NCBI GenBank assembly: GCA_003248655.1
Contig: QFPM01000010.1
Location: forward strand, 1 to 64,000
Direction of reading: 5' to 3'
From: Microbacterium sp.
GTDB taxonomy: Bacteria; Actinomycetota; Actinomycetes; Actinomycetales; Microbacteriaceae
DNA: 64,000 bases
The stretch's first letter is position 1. Each line of letters begins with the position of its first letter. The notes below the pieces were generated by a model that saw only the letters and a list, made by a program, of their open reading frames with translations, searched no databases and was not told the DNA's origin. A program made the position numbers and the translations under genes. Shown piece after piece: positions 48,022 to 56,950 of this stretch.

Positions 48022-50318
48022 ACACCGCCGCCGTTCGCGCCCAGATCCGGGCGCTTCGCGATGTCCGAGGCGTTGGCGGCTTGGTGCGCGCCGTCGACCG
48101 GTTGTGGTGGTATCGAACGATACGGCGTGCGCGTCTCGCTGACTCCGAGTTCTATGCGGCGCAATTGCGCCTCCGCAGGTTGCCGACGAACATCGCCATC
48201 TGGCACTACGTCATCCGTGGGTTCCGACGGGGACTCAGTTTGAATCCGCTTTTTGATGAAGTGTTCGCTGGAGGAGGCTTGCCGGAGGTCTTCCGGGTCC
48301 CGGCGCTCTATGCCTATTTGGTGGGCGAGCGGCCTACCATCGCGGTCAATCCTTGGTGGGATGCCGTCGCGACCTCGTACGAGCAGGGCGCCCCTGCGTT
48401 GGAGGACCGGTGGGCGGACCACGGCAACGAGATCGTGCTTCGCGTCGGACAGTCCGAACGGCGCGTAACGGTCGCGGCGTTCCGCGAAATGGCTTTGCGC
48501 GCGGCGCGACAGTGGTCCGCGCGTGGTGGACGCGCTCGAATCGGTGGTGCGGGCGGAGAGCGGGACGCCGAACCCACTCTCGTGCTCCGGTTCGTGCAGA
48601 CGCGCGACCGAAGGTATCACGGCAAGCTTGAGCAGGTGGCTCGACTGGTGCAGTCGCGCAAGGCGTCAGGTGTTGTCGCAATGGTCTGTGCGAACGCCTC
48701 GCAGTGGGTTTCGGCGTCAGCACTCGTCGAGGTCGACTCCCGCCTGGCCATCGAACTTCATCGAGCCCCCCGGACGTGGGGGCAGGTGCTCAGCGAGCAA
48801 GCGTCGAACTCCTGGGGCTCGCGCACGATGGTCGTCCTCGATGCGCGCGCCGAGTTCACCGATGCCGAGATCGGCGCTCTCGCAGATGAAGGTCGATGTT
48901 CCCTGGCGATTCCCGCGCACCGTGAACAGGACGGAACCCTCGCCGGTCTCGGGGCCGCACATGTTGGCGGCGCACAGCTCTATCGAATCCTTGAGTCCCA
49001 TCCGATCGAAGACGCAGCGCTCATCGGAGATCGAATTCTGGACGTTCCGATGGCCACGGGCCGATCCTTCGCCGCTCCCGTCAGTACGTATGTCGCGGCT
49101 GGCGGCGTCCGGTGTAGCGAGCGGCTCGAAGCACTTTCGCTTCGCCTCAGTCGTCTCGGCGTCCCGTCGCGAGTGCTCCTCGACGTGTCGCCCGTCCTCG
49201 ATGAGCCGGACATCGCCGAGTGGGCAGGTCGCGCATCGGAGATAGTCGACGTGGAGGGCGATGATCGTCGGCGCGTGGAACAGATCATCGATGACGCGGG
49301 CTTTGATGTGATCGGTTGGCGCGAGCAGAAAGCTCACGCTCTCGCCCCGGAGCTCCGGTGGCGGCGGCCTCACCCTGACGCACGCCGTTGGGCTATCAAG
49401 ATTTGCGCACCAGCTGGTCGGCAAGGCTCCGTATGGGGCGACACCCACTTTGCGCGTGGACTTGCCAGCGCGCTCACACGACGCGGTCATGCTGTCGTGA
49501 TCGACGCGTACGACGCTCGAGATCGTGCTTCGGGGTATCTTGACGACGTCAGCGTTGCGATTCGTGGTCCTTATCGAATCGATCGACCTGCGTGGGGCAT
49601 TTCGATGCAGTGGATCATCAGCCACCCCGACGAGATCACGCGTGCAGAAGTTGCGCAGCACGATCGAGTGTTCGCGGCTGCTGTGGGCTGGTCCCGTCGG
49701 AAGTCGGCTCACTGGAAAATCCGAATCGACCCGCTACTGGAGGCGACTGACACGGACCTGTTCCAGCCCCGCGGCTTGGCTCGCGGATCGGACATCGTTT
49801 TCGTCGGCACCGCGAGGGGGATACCGCGTCCGAGCGTCGTGGCACCTCTTGCCGCGGGGATTCCGGTCAAGGTGTACGGACCTGACTGGCGCCCTTTCGT
49901 TCCGCAGGCGGCCATCGCAGCACAGTTCATCCCCAACGCAGATCTGCCTGAGCGCTATGAGACAGCGTCGATCGTCCTGAACGACCAGTGGCCCGCAATG
50001 CGCCGCGAGGGCTTCATCGCAATGCGGCCGTTTGACGCTGTCGCAGTGGCAGGGCGGGTGGTCTCGGAGAGCGTGGAAGGCGTTGAAGAGATTTTCGGCG
50101 GAGCTGTCGTCGCCTACGAGAGTGCCGCAGACCTCGTGAAACTGCTGCAGGGTGACCCTGCTGACATCTTTCCATCGGATGACGAGATGGCCGAGATCGC
50201 GCGGCGCATCAGGAGCGAGCACTCTTTCGACGCTCGCGCCGCCGTGCTCGACCAAGCCGTTCGTGAGGTTGAGGAGAACGGCCGCGGCCGGAGCGTTCCA
50301 ACGGTTCGGTTGAGGTAG
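48018..50318 (+). CDS. large two-part glycosyltransferase, CgeB-like C-terminus
   Basis: A 766-residue protein of the glycan locus. The C-terminal half (about 470-766) is a CgeB/Glyco_trans_1_2-like GT-B domain: GSVWGDTHFARGLASALTRR, IVFVGTARGIPRPSVVAPLA, VLNDQWPAMRREGFIAMRPF and AGRVVSESVEGVEEIFGG. The region at about 170-400 has a weak GT-A-like order (VVLDARAEFTDAEIGALADE in the place of a DxD strand) and may be a degenerate second transferase. The N-terminal 160 residues are unrecognised. GTG 48018 overlaps the preceding stop. Acceptor and donor are unknown. Confidence 0.75.
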   Translation: MNTAAVRAQIRALRDVRGVGGLVRAVDRLWWYRTIRRARLADSEFYAAQLRLRRLPTNIAIWHYVIRGFRRGLSLNPLFDEVFAGGGLPEVFRVPALYAYLVGERPTIAVNPWWDAVATSYEQGAPALEDRWADHGNEIVLRVGQSERRVTVAAFREMALRAARQWSARGGRARIGGAGGERDAEPTLVLRFVQTRDRRYHGKLEQVARLVQSRKASGVVAMVCANASQWVSASALVEVDSRLAIELHRAPRTWGQVLSEQASNSWGSRTMVVLDARAEFTDAEIGALADEGRCSLAIPAHREQDGTLAGLGAAHVGGAQLYRILESHPIEDAALIGDRILDVPMATGRSFAAPVSTYVAAGGVRCSERLEALSLRLSRLGVPSRVLLDVSPVLDEPDIAEWAGRASEIVDVEGDDRRRVEQIIDDAGFDVIGWREQKAHALAPELRWRRPHPDARRWAIKICAPAGRQGSVWGDTHFARGLASALTRRGHAVVIDAYDARDRASGYLDDVSVAIRGPYRIDRPAWGISMQWIISHPDEITRAEVAQHDRVFAAAVGWSRRKSAHWKIRIDPLLEATDTDLFQPRGLARGSDIVFVGTARGIPRPSVVAPLAAGIPVKVYGPDWRPFVPQAAIAAQFIPNADLPERYETASIVLNDQWPAMRREGFIAMRPFDAVAVAGRVVSESVEGVEEIFGGAVVAYESAADLVKLLQGDPADIFPSDDEMAEIARRIRSEHSFDARAAVLDQAVREVEENGRGRSVPTVRLR

Positions 50319-50358
50319 ATTTGCAGACTGGTCCTGAGTCCGCCGTCGCCGAGGTTGT

Positions 50359-51195
50359 ATGAGCTACTTCAAAGAAGTCATCGCGTCCCGCGAGCTTCTC
50401 GGCAACCTGGCACTGCGTGAGATACGCGGAAAGTACAAGCGCACGGTGCTCGGCCAGTTGTGGTCCCTCGCGAACCCGCTGGCTCTCATGCTGATCTACA
50501 CAGTGGTGTTTTCGCTCGTTCTTCGGGTTCAGCCGTCACCGGGAGATCCCAGTGGGCTTGACGTCTTCGCCCTGTGGCTGCTGTCCGGGCTGTTGCCGTG
50601 GCTCTTCTTCGCCAACGCGGTGGGCACAGGGATGGGCTCGCTCCTTGACAACGCGAGTTTGATACAGAAGGTCTACTTCCCGCGGATCGTTCTGCCGACG
50701 TCGATCGTGGTGTCGATGGCGTACACCTGGCTCATCGAGATGACTGTTCTCGGCCTCCTACTGACCGTTTTCGGCGCTCAGGTGTGGCCCTGGATACCGC
50801 TTGTGCTCGTCGCAATGGTCCTACTCGTGGTCTTTTCCAGCGGTATGGCGTTCATGTTGTCCGTAGCGAACGTGTATTTTCGTGATACCCAGTACTTGTT
50901 CGGGTTGATCATGCAGTTCTGGTTCTATCTCACGCCGGTCATTTACCCGATCAGCTACGTCGAGTCCCTGTCGGAATCGACAGGACCGCTGGCGGGGACG
51001 TCGATCACCGTTCTCGACCTGTATCGCCTGAACCCCATGGACAGATTCGTCGAAGTGTTCCGGACGATGTTGTACGACAATCGGCCACCGGAGTACGTCG
51101 ACCTGCTCATCTGCGCTGTCTGGGCGTCTGTAGCCTTCGCAGCTGGACTGTGGGTATTCAGAAGAAACGAGTCCCGGTTGGCGGAACTGCTGTGA
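50359..51195 (+). CDS. wzm: polysaccharide ABC exporter permease (Wzm/TagG-like)
   Basis: A 278-residue ABC-2 type permease with six predicted helices. The N-terminal amphipathic lead LALREIRGKYKRTVLGQLWS is the hallmark of TagG/Wzm/RfbD exporters. The periplasm-facing segment near LNPMDRFVEVFRTMLYD is also typical. It should flip a lipid-linked glycan outward with the ATPase encoded by the next gene, which starts in a GTGA overlap. Confidence 0.93.
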   Translation: MSYFKEVIASRELLGNLALREIRGKYKRTVLGQLWSLANPLALMLIYTVVFSLVLRVQPSPGDPSGLDVFALWLLSGLLPWLFFANAVGTGMGSLLDNASLIQKVYFPRIVLPTSIVVSMAYTWLIEMTVLGLLLTVFGAQVWPWIPLVLVAMVLLVVFSSGMAFMLSVANVYFRDTQYLFGLIMQFWFYLTPVIYPISYVESLSESTGPLAGTSITVLDLYRLNPMDRFVEVFRTMLYDNRPPEYVDLLICAVWASVAFAAGLWVFRRNESRLAELL

Positions 51196-51929
51196 CGGTG
51201 GGTCAGGTGTCCGTACAGAACGTGAGCAAGAAATTTCGGCTGTATAAAGAACGCAACCAGACCTTGAAGTCCGCGGTGATGCGGGGACGCGTCTCTGTCC
51301 ATCATGACTTCTGGGCAGTGCGGGACGTGAGCTTCGAGGTCCCCGCTGGGTCCACGTTCGGTTTGATCGGTAGCAATGGTTCCGGCAAGTCAACGTTGCT
51401 CAAGTGTCTCGCGCGTATTCTGACGCCGGATGAAGGTCGAATCGTCCCGGTCGGCCGCGTGGCGGCGCTCCTCGAGGTGGGGTCAGGATTCCACCCCGAG
51501 CTGACAGGTCGCGAGAACGTGTACCTCAACGGCTCGATCCTCGGAATGAGCCAGAAGGAGATACGCCGCAAGTTCGACGAGATCGTCGATTTCTCCGGTG
51601 TGGCGGACTTCATCGACCAGCCCGTGAAGAATTACTCATCCGGCATGTATGTGCGTCTGGGCTTCGCGATCGCCATCAATGTCGACCCTGACATTCTGGT
51701 CGTCGATGAAGTGCTGGCAGTGGGTGACGTCGAATTCCAAGAGAAGTGCGCCGAGAAGTTCGCCGAGTTCAGAAGGAAAGAGAGAACGGTGATTATGGTG
51801 AGCCACGCGATGGAAGCCGTCAGCCAAATGTGTGACCACGCGGCGTGGCTGCGCGACGGATCACTGGCGGCAGTTGGTTCGGCTGACGACGTAGTGGCCG
51901 AGTACCTCTCTTCACTGCAGCAACCGTGA
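51192..51929 (+). CDS. wzt: polysaccharide ABC exporter ATPase (Wzt/TagH-like)
   Basis: A 245-residue ATPase. Walker A is GSNGSGKST, the signature region reads VKNYSSGMYVRLGFA, Walker B is ILVVDEVLAVGD, and the H-loop is MVSHAME. The family-specific VGSGFHPELTGRENVYLNG stretch is present. It ends soon after the nucleotide-binding domain and lacks the C-terminal carbohydrate-binding domain of long Wzt proteins. Export should therefore not depend on a chain-terminal cap recognised by Wzt. GTG 51192 overlaps the permease stop. Confidence 0.94.
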   Translation: MTVGQVSVQNVSKKFRLYKERNQTLKSAVMRGRVSVHHDFWAVRDVSFEVPAGSTFGLIGSNGSGKSTLLKCLARILTPDEGRIVPVGRVAALLEVGSGFHPELTGRENVYLNGSILGMSQKEIRRKFDEIVDFSGVADFIDQPVKNYSSGMYVRLGFAIAINVDPDILVVDEVLAVGDVEFQEKCAEKFAEFRRKERTVIMVSHAMEAVSQMCDHAAWLRDGSLAAVGSADDVVAEYLSSLQQP

Positions 51930-51960
51930 CGATCGCTGTCAGCGTGGAATCGACTCTGTG

Positions 51961-53181
51961 ATGGCTTCAGCAACGCCTGTGGGAGCGTCGGACGCACCGA
52001 TGCCCGCAAGGATGAGCGGGAGCTCGATCGGCGATGCGCTCGGGGGCCACCGCAACTCTCTCGGTGTGTTGCGACTCGTTCTCGCAGGACTGGTCATCTT
52101 CGACCACGCGTTCCCACTGGGGGGCTTCGGCGAAGACCCGTTCTGGCGGTACACCTCTGGGCAGACGTCTCTCGGAGGCATCGCGGTAGGAGGCTTCTTC
52201 GCGATCAGCGGGTATCTGATCATCAAGAGCGGCGCCAGCGCTGATATCGTCCAGTTTTTGTGGCGAAGGGCGATCCGCATCTTTCCGGCGTTCTGGGGGG
52301 TATTGCTCGTCGCGGCGTGCATTGTCGGACCACTTGCGTGGCGACTCTCGGGCCGAGGCTTGCGTGACTACTTCAGTTTCCATTCAGACGGCCCATGGGG
52401 GTACATCGCCTCGAACTGGACCTTGCAGATCAATCGTTACGGAATCTACGACATCTTCCTCGGGACGCCGTACGGTGAGCAGACAGGGGCGAGTGTCTTC
52501 AACGGCTCGTTGTGGACGCTCTGGTACGAGTGGGGCTGCTACATGATGGTCGCAGTCCTCGCCATTGCAGGAGTTCTCGCGCGTGCTCGCGTCCTGGTTG
52601 TCGTCCTTGCATTCCTCGTCTTCGCCGTGAAAATGCTCGCGGCGGTCGACGCGGCCGCGCCCGCCGTTATTCTGCCGCTGTTCGGCGATCCGCAAGTTCT
52701 ATTCCTGGCATCCGCCTTCCTCTGCGGCGCTGTCCTCGGGATCTACTCTGACAGGATTCCGTTCGCGGACGGGTTGGGAGTTGCCTCGGGGGCGCTGTTC
52801 GTGGTCTCGCTCTTCTACGGAGGCTTCGCCATCATCGGCATCCCCTGCGGCGCCTACTTCCTGCTGTACCTGGCGGCGCGGCTGCCGAGGTCGTTCCAGT
52901 GGATCGGCGCCCGCAACGATTACTCGTATGGGGTATACGTCTACGGTTTTCTCGTGCAGCAGTGCCTCGCCGCGCTCGGAGTACACCGATGGGGGTATCT
53001 TCCCTTTGCCTTCGCCGCGATCCCAATCACCTTTGGGTTAGCATGGTTGAGTTGGCACCTGATTGAGAAGCGCGCGCTCGCGCTGAAATCCTGGGGGCCG
53101 GGACGTGGCATCGCTTACTGGTCGCAGAGAACGGCAGACCGCCGACACGCTCGAACAGATCGCCGCCAGATTGGCGCTTGA
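51961..53181 (+). CDS. acyltransferase 3 family membrane protein (OafA-like)
   Basis: A 406-residue integral membrane O-acyltransferase with about ten helices. It begins with NSLGVLRLVLAGLVIFDHAF, where the Arg and the His near the second helix are conserved catalytic residues. VGGFFAISGYLIIKSG and LWTLWYEWGCY follow. It probably acetylates sugar residues of the exported glycan. The start is ATG 51961; GTG 51958 just before it is equally possible. The C-tail is Arg/His-rich. It follows the ABC ATPase after 31 nt. Confidence 0.9.
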   Translation: MASATPVGASDAPMPARMSGSSIGDALGGHRNSLGVLRLVLAGLVIFDHAFPLGGFGEDPFWRYTSGQTSLGGIAVGGFFAISGYLIIKSGASADIVQFLWRRAIRIFPAFWGVLLVAACIVGPLAWRLSGRGLRDYFSFHSDGPWGYIASNWTLQINRYGIYDIFLGTPYGEQTGASVFNGSLWTLWYEWGCYMMVAVLAIAGVLARARVLVVVLAFLVFAVKMLAAVDAAAPAVILPLFGDPQVLFLASAFLCGAVLGIYSDRIPFADGLGVASGALFVVSLFYGGFAIIGIPCGAYFLLYLAARLPRSFQWIGARNDYSYGVYVYGFLVQQCLAALGVHRWGYLPFAFAAIPITFGLAWLSWHLIEKRALALKSWGPGRGIAYWSQRTADRRHARTDRRQIGA

Positions 53182-53195
53182 ACCGGAACTTTACG

Positions 53196-54080
53196 ATGCG
53201 TATCTCTATTCAATCTGTCCTCTATGGCAACGACCCGCGGCATATTCACCGCACGTCTGAGTCGGTCTTCACCGCAGCGCGCCACGCTAGCGCGAACGCG
53301 GGTGTCACGTCCTGGGAATATCGGATCGGGGATTGCTCGCCTTCGCCCGCGCTGGGCGATGAAGACCTCGCGACACTGAGGGAGTCTGCCCTCGAGCACG
53401 GGGGAGAGTTCTCGTACGAACACTTCGGTGCGAATCTCGGCTCAGCCGCTGGTCACAACCGGCTGGCGTCATCGGGGACGTCGGATCACATCGTGTTCCT
53501 GAACCCAGACGCACGGGTCGCTCCGGACTGCTTTGTCGCCCTCATCGGCAGCCTTCGCACGTCGGTAGGTTTGGTCGAGGCCCGTCAGATTCCGCTTGAC
53601 CATCCCAAAGAATACGAGGAGTACACGGGTGACACGAGCTGGGCTTCAACCGCGTGTGCGTTGACGACTCGGCAACTGTTCGAGAGCGTCGAAGGGTTCG
53701 ATTCGCAGACGTTCTTCCTCTACGGTGACGACGTCGACTACTCGTGGCGCGTGCGTCTGGCCGGCTACCGAGTGGTTTTCGAGCCGGGCGCACGGGTCTT
53801 CCACGATAAGCGGCTGTCGATCGACGGAGGATGGCTGGTGACGCCTGCGGAGCAGTACTACTCGGCTGAAGCGTCGCTGATGTTGGCACATAAGTACTCG
53901 AATCCCTCCCGGGTGCAGTTCCTCTTGACTGAGTTCACTTCGAGCCGTGTTGCTGCTCTTGAGCGAGCTGCCCGTACCTATCGTGACCGAGAAGCAAACG
54001 GAGGGCTGCCTCAACCGATCGATCCGGACCATGTGGTCGCGCGCTTCGTAGGAGACGTCTATGCCGAACACCGCTTCTGA
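53196..54080 (+). CDS. family 2 glycosyltransferase, rhamnosyltransferase-like
   Basis: A 294-residue GT-A enzyme of the rhamnosyltransferase/galactofuranosyltransferase-like GT2 group. It shows FGANLGSAAGHNRLAS, IVFLNPDARVAPDCFV (NPD in place of DxD) and FFLYGDDVDYSWRVRLAGYR. ATG 53196 is preferred over TTG 53178, which would add MNRNFT. Its 3' end overlaps the next gene by 20 nt in another frame. Given the rfb genes downstream, dTDP-rhamnose is a reasonable donor guess. Confidence 0.85.
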   Translation: MRISIQSVLYGNDPRHIHRTSESVFTAARHASANAGVTSWEYRIGDCSPSPALGDEDLATLRESALEHGGEFSYEHFGANLGSAAGHNRLASSGTSDHIVFLNPDARVAPDCFVALIGSLRTSVGLVEARQIPLDHPKEYEEYTGDTSWASTACALTTRQLFESVEGFDSQTFFLYGDDVDYSWRVRLAGYRVVFEPGARVFHDKRLSIDGGWLVTPAEQYYSAEASLMLAHKYSNPSRVQFLLTEFTSSRVAALERAARTYRDREANGGLPQPIDPDHVVARFVGDVYAEHRF

Positions 54081-55182
54081 ACCTTCCGCCCCCGTCGAGT
54101 CTCGGGTCGACGATCCGAGACCGCAGTATCTCCAGTCCCTTCGACGAACGGGGGCCTACGAGAACGCGAGCCCCTCGTTCCAGCGTGCCGTGGACATCCT
54201 GACCATGGACCACCGTCGTTCGGCACAAGAGTGCGACTACTTCCTTACGGTCGTGCTACGCACACAGGGCCGCAGGCCGGAAACACTCAAGGATTCACTG
54301 TTGTGCCTCATGGGCCAGACAGACGAAGACTTCGAGGTCATCGTGGCTTGTCACGACATCGCGGATGCGGATTTCGCTGTGGTGACGGGGGTCATCGAAT
54401 CTCAGCCCCCGAGCTTCCGAGAGCGTGTGAGGGTGATGCGCGTTCACGGAGGGTTGCGCGCGCGACCTCTCAACAAAGCTGTTCGTGAGGCTCGGGGAAG
54501 CTATCTTTCCTTTTTCGATGATGACGACCTCGTGTTCGGCCATTGGGTCGAGTCGTTCGCGAAGGCCGCGCGCACAGCGCCGGGTAGGCTCGTGCGGGCG
54601 CGAGTCGCGGCTCAGCACGCGAAGCCTGAACTCTGGCCGAGCGATCAAGACGGTTTCCGCCACGTATCTTGGCCGAGCGCCGAGTACCCGAGACATTTCG
54701 ACCAGCTCGCGCACCTTCGGATGAACTACTCGCCCTTCATGGGCTGGGCGTTTCCGCGTCAGTTGTTCTTCACCCTTGGAGAGCTGTTCGACGAAGAGTT
54801 GTTCGTGTGCGAGGACTGGGATCTCATCCTTCGGGGATCCCTGCTCTGCGGTGTGGTGGAAGCCGACAACCTGACTGCCATCTACCGGCGCTGGGACGGC
54901 GTCGAGTCTTCATACACCGCTCACGACATGATTCAGTGGGAGGCTTCGCAGGCGCGGGTGATCACCAAACTGGACGAGCGTTCCATCATTGTTCCCGGTG
55001 GCACCGTATCGCGGCTGCGTGCCTTGCTCGACGAGCGCGATCAGCTTGCCCAGATCCGCGACCACCACCATGCGATCATGGCGAGCCGGGGATACCGGTA
55101 CTCTGCGCCGGTGCGGGAAGCGATGCGCGTCGCGGATTTCGGTCGCCGCGCGTTGAGGCGCCTGAAGCGTAGGCCACGGTGA
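54061..55182 (+). CDS. family 2 glycosyltransferase
   Basis: A 373-residue GT-A enzyme. The N-terminal 60 residues are an unconserved extension. The catalytic domain begins FLTVVLRTQGRRPETLKDSL. The metal-binding DxD is in SYLSFFDDDDLVFGHWV near residue 155, and LFVCEDWDLILRGSLLCG gives the ED motif. The C-terminal 80 residues are helical and basic, ending RRALRRLKRRPR, which suggests membrane-surface association. It overlaps its neighbours at both ends. Confidence 0.88.
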   Translation: MPNTASEPSAPVESRVDDPRPQYLQSLRRTGAYENASPSFQRAVDILTMDHRRSAQECDYFLTVVLRTQGRRPETLKDSLLCLMGQTDEDFEVIVACHDIADADFAVVTGVIESQPPSFRERVRVMRVHGGLRARPLNKAVREARGSYLSFFDDDDLVFGHWVESFAKAARTAPGRLVRARVAAQHAKPELWPSDQDGFRHVSWPSAEYPRHFDQLAHLRMNYSPFMGWAFPRQLFFTLGELFDEELFVCEDWDLILRGSLLCGVVEADNLTAIYRRWDGVESSYTAHDMIQWEASQARVITKLDERSIIVPGGTVSRLRALLDERDQLAQIRDHHHAIMASRGYRYSAPVREAMRVADFGRRALRRLKRRPR

Positions 55183-55835
55183 GCACGCCCGGCGATGCCA
55201 CGGCCGTCGGGTTCTTGGGCGCCGGAAGCCAGGCGCTCGAAGCATCTGACTACCTTCCCGGAGGCGGCGCGCCGGCGTTCTACGCCGTAACCGGTCCGCA
55301 CATCCTCGAGACTCGCGCACGCGGCGTGGGGCCGGTCATCGACATCCGCACGAGCGCTGCGTCAGACCTCGACACCGCGGTGATCGCGGCAGTCGGCGCC
55401 CCGGGCCTCCGGCGCGATCTGGTGCGCTCGTGGGCGGGAACCAACTATGCGCGGGTCATCGCCGATTCCGCCCGAGTTTCGAGACTCGCAGAAGTGCACG
55501 ATGGCGCGACGATAGCCCCGGGGGCGATCATCACCGCTAACGCCTCGATCGGCGCACACGCGCTCGTGAACGTTGCAGCCACTGTTGCGCATGACACGCG
55601 TCTCGGTGACTATGCGACCATCTCGCCAGGCGTGCACGTTGCAGGCGGCTGCTACGTTGGCGACGGTGTCTTCATCGGAATCGGCGCCACCATTTCAGAC
55701 GGTGTCGTCATCGAGGATGGGGCGGTGATCGGTGCTGGCGCAGTCGTGCTGCGCGACGTTGGACCCCAGGAAGTGTGGGTGGGAGTCCCGGCACGTCTGC
55801 TGCGTCACACAAAGGAGTGGCTTCACCATGTTTGA
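55179..55835 (+). CDS. PglD/NeuD-like sugar N- or O-acetyltransferase
   Basis: A 218-residue left-handed beta-helix acetyltransferase. The N-terminal PglD-type nucleotide-sugar domain (1-75) starts VGFLGAGSQALEAS. Hexapeptide repeats follow (about 95-200), with the likely catalytic His in VAHDTRLGDYATISPG. The C-terminal PQEVWVGVPARLLR is the family end. The GTG start and overlaps with both neighbours place it in one operon with the aminotransferase, so it most likely N-acylates the amino sugar that enzyme makes. Confidence 0.88.
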   Translation: MSTPGDATAVGFLGAGSQALEASDYLPGGGAPAFYAVTGPHILETRARGVGPVIDIRTSAASDLDTAVIAAVGAPGLRRDLVRSWAGTNYARVIADSARVSRLAEVHDGATIAPGAIITANASIGAHALVNVAATVAHDTRLGDYATISPGVHVAGGCYVGDGVFIGIGATISDGVVIEDGAVIGAGAVVLRDVGPQEVWVGVPARLLRHTKEWLHHV

Positions 55836-56949
55836 GGTACCGTTCATCCGCCCGATTCTCCCGCCCGGGCACATCATCGCCGGTGATGTCGCCGAGATCG
55901 TGGCCTCGAACTGGTTCACCAACTTCGGGCCGCACGAGAAGAAGTTCCGGGTCGCGATCGCTGACCGAGTGCGACCCGGCGCGGAGGTAGTCACCTTCAG
56001 CAACGCGACACTCGCGCTCATCGGAGTTCTGAAGGTCTTCTTTGAGGATGCTCGCCGCGATGGCCTCGTCATCGTTCCGTCCTTCACCTTCGCCGCGGGG
56101 CCAGAAGCGATCCGATGGGCCGGCCTGGAGCCCGTTTTCATCGATATCGAGCCGGTGACGGTGCAGCCCTCGTTGGCGGGGGCGGCGAGCGCGTTCGACC
56201 GATACGGAGATCGCATTGTCGGCATTCTCCTGTGCAATACCTTCGGGATCGGGACAACGGCGATCGCCGAGTGGGAATCGCTCGCTCAAGAGCATCAGGT
56301 CCCTCTGATCATCGACTCCGCGGCGGGGTTCGGATCCGTGTACCCGGACGGATCGCCGGTCGGAGCCAGGGGTGACTGTGAAGTGTTCTCCTTCCACGCC
56401 ACGAAACCTTTCGCGATCGGGGAAGGAGGGGCTGCGGTGCTCGATGATCATGAATGTGCAGACCGGCTTCGTCGCTTCACCAACTTCGGCTTCGGATCCG
56501 ACGGCGCGGAGCACCTCGGGCTGAACGCGAAACTGCAGGAGTTCAACGCCGTGATTGGGATGAGGCAGATGGTGGGCTTCGAAGAAGCGCTCCAAGACCG
56601 GCGAGCTTCGCTGGAGCGATTTCGTGGACTGGTCGAACAGTCCGGGTTGGCGACGAGCATCCCCGATGCTGAACTTTCCTCGGTGTGTTTCTCGTCCTTC
56701 GTCTTCGCCGACCCGAAGATGCGGGACCTGGCGCTCCAGGGGTTGCGCAGCCGCGGTATCGAGGCGCGTGTCTATTACTCTCCGCCCGTCCATCTGCAGC
56801 CGGTCTTCTCTGAGTCGGAGAGGGTGGGGACGCTAGCAGAAACGGAATCTACGCATCGCCGCATACTTGCGTTGCCATCGTTCGTCGGGATGCCAGACTT
56901 TGCTTTTCACGCATTCGCCGCCGTGCTCCGCGAATTGAAGGACCTTTGA
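55828..56949 (+). CDS. DegT/DnrJ/EryC1/StrS-family sugar aminotransferase
   Basis: A 373-residue PLP enzyme aminating a nucleotide keto-sugar. The internal-aldimine Lys is in FSFHATKPFAIGEGG near residue 190. The PLP-phosphate region is VVTFSNATLALIGVL, and VIVPSFTFAAGPEAI and LIIDSAAGFGS are conserved. AAAGGAG precedes the ATG, which starts inside the acetyltransferase gene. With rfbB at the window's right edge, the keto-sugar could be dTDP-4-keto-6-deoxyglucose. Position 3 versus 4 cannot be settled. Confidence 0.9.
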   Translation: MFEVPFIRPILPPGHIIAGDVAEIVASNWFTNFGPHEKKFRVAIADRVRPGAEVVTFSNATLALIGVLKVFFEDARRDGLVIVPSFTFAAGPEAIRWAGLEPVFIDIEPVTVQPSLAGAASAFDRYGDRIVGILLCNTFGIGTTAIAEWESLAQEHQVPLIIDSAAGFGSVYPDGSPVGARGDCEVFSFHATKPFAIGEGGAAVLDDHECADRLRRFTNFGFGSDGAEHLGLNAKLQEFNAVIGMRQMVGFEEALQDRRASLERFRGLVEQSGLATSIPDAELSSVCFSSFVFADPKMRDLALQGLRSRGIEARVYYSPPVHLQPVFSESERVGTLAETESTHRRILALPSFVGMPDFAFHAFAAVLRELKDL

Positions 56950-56950
56950 G

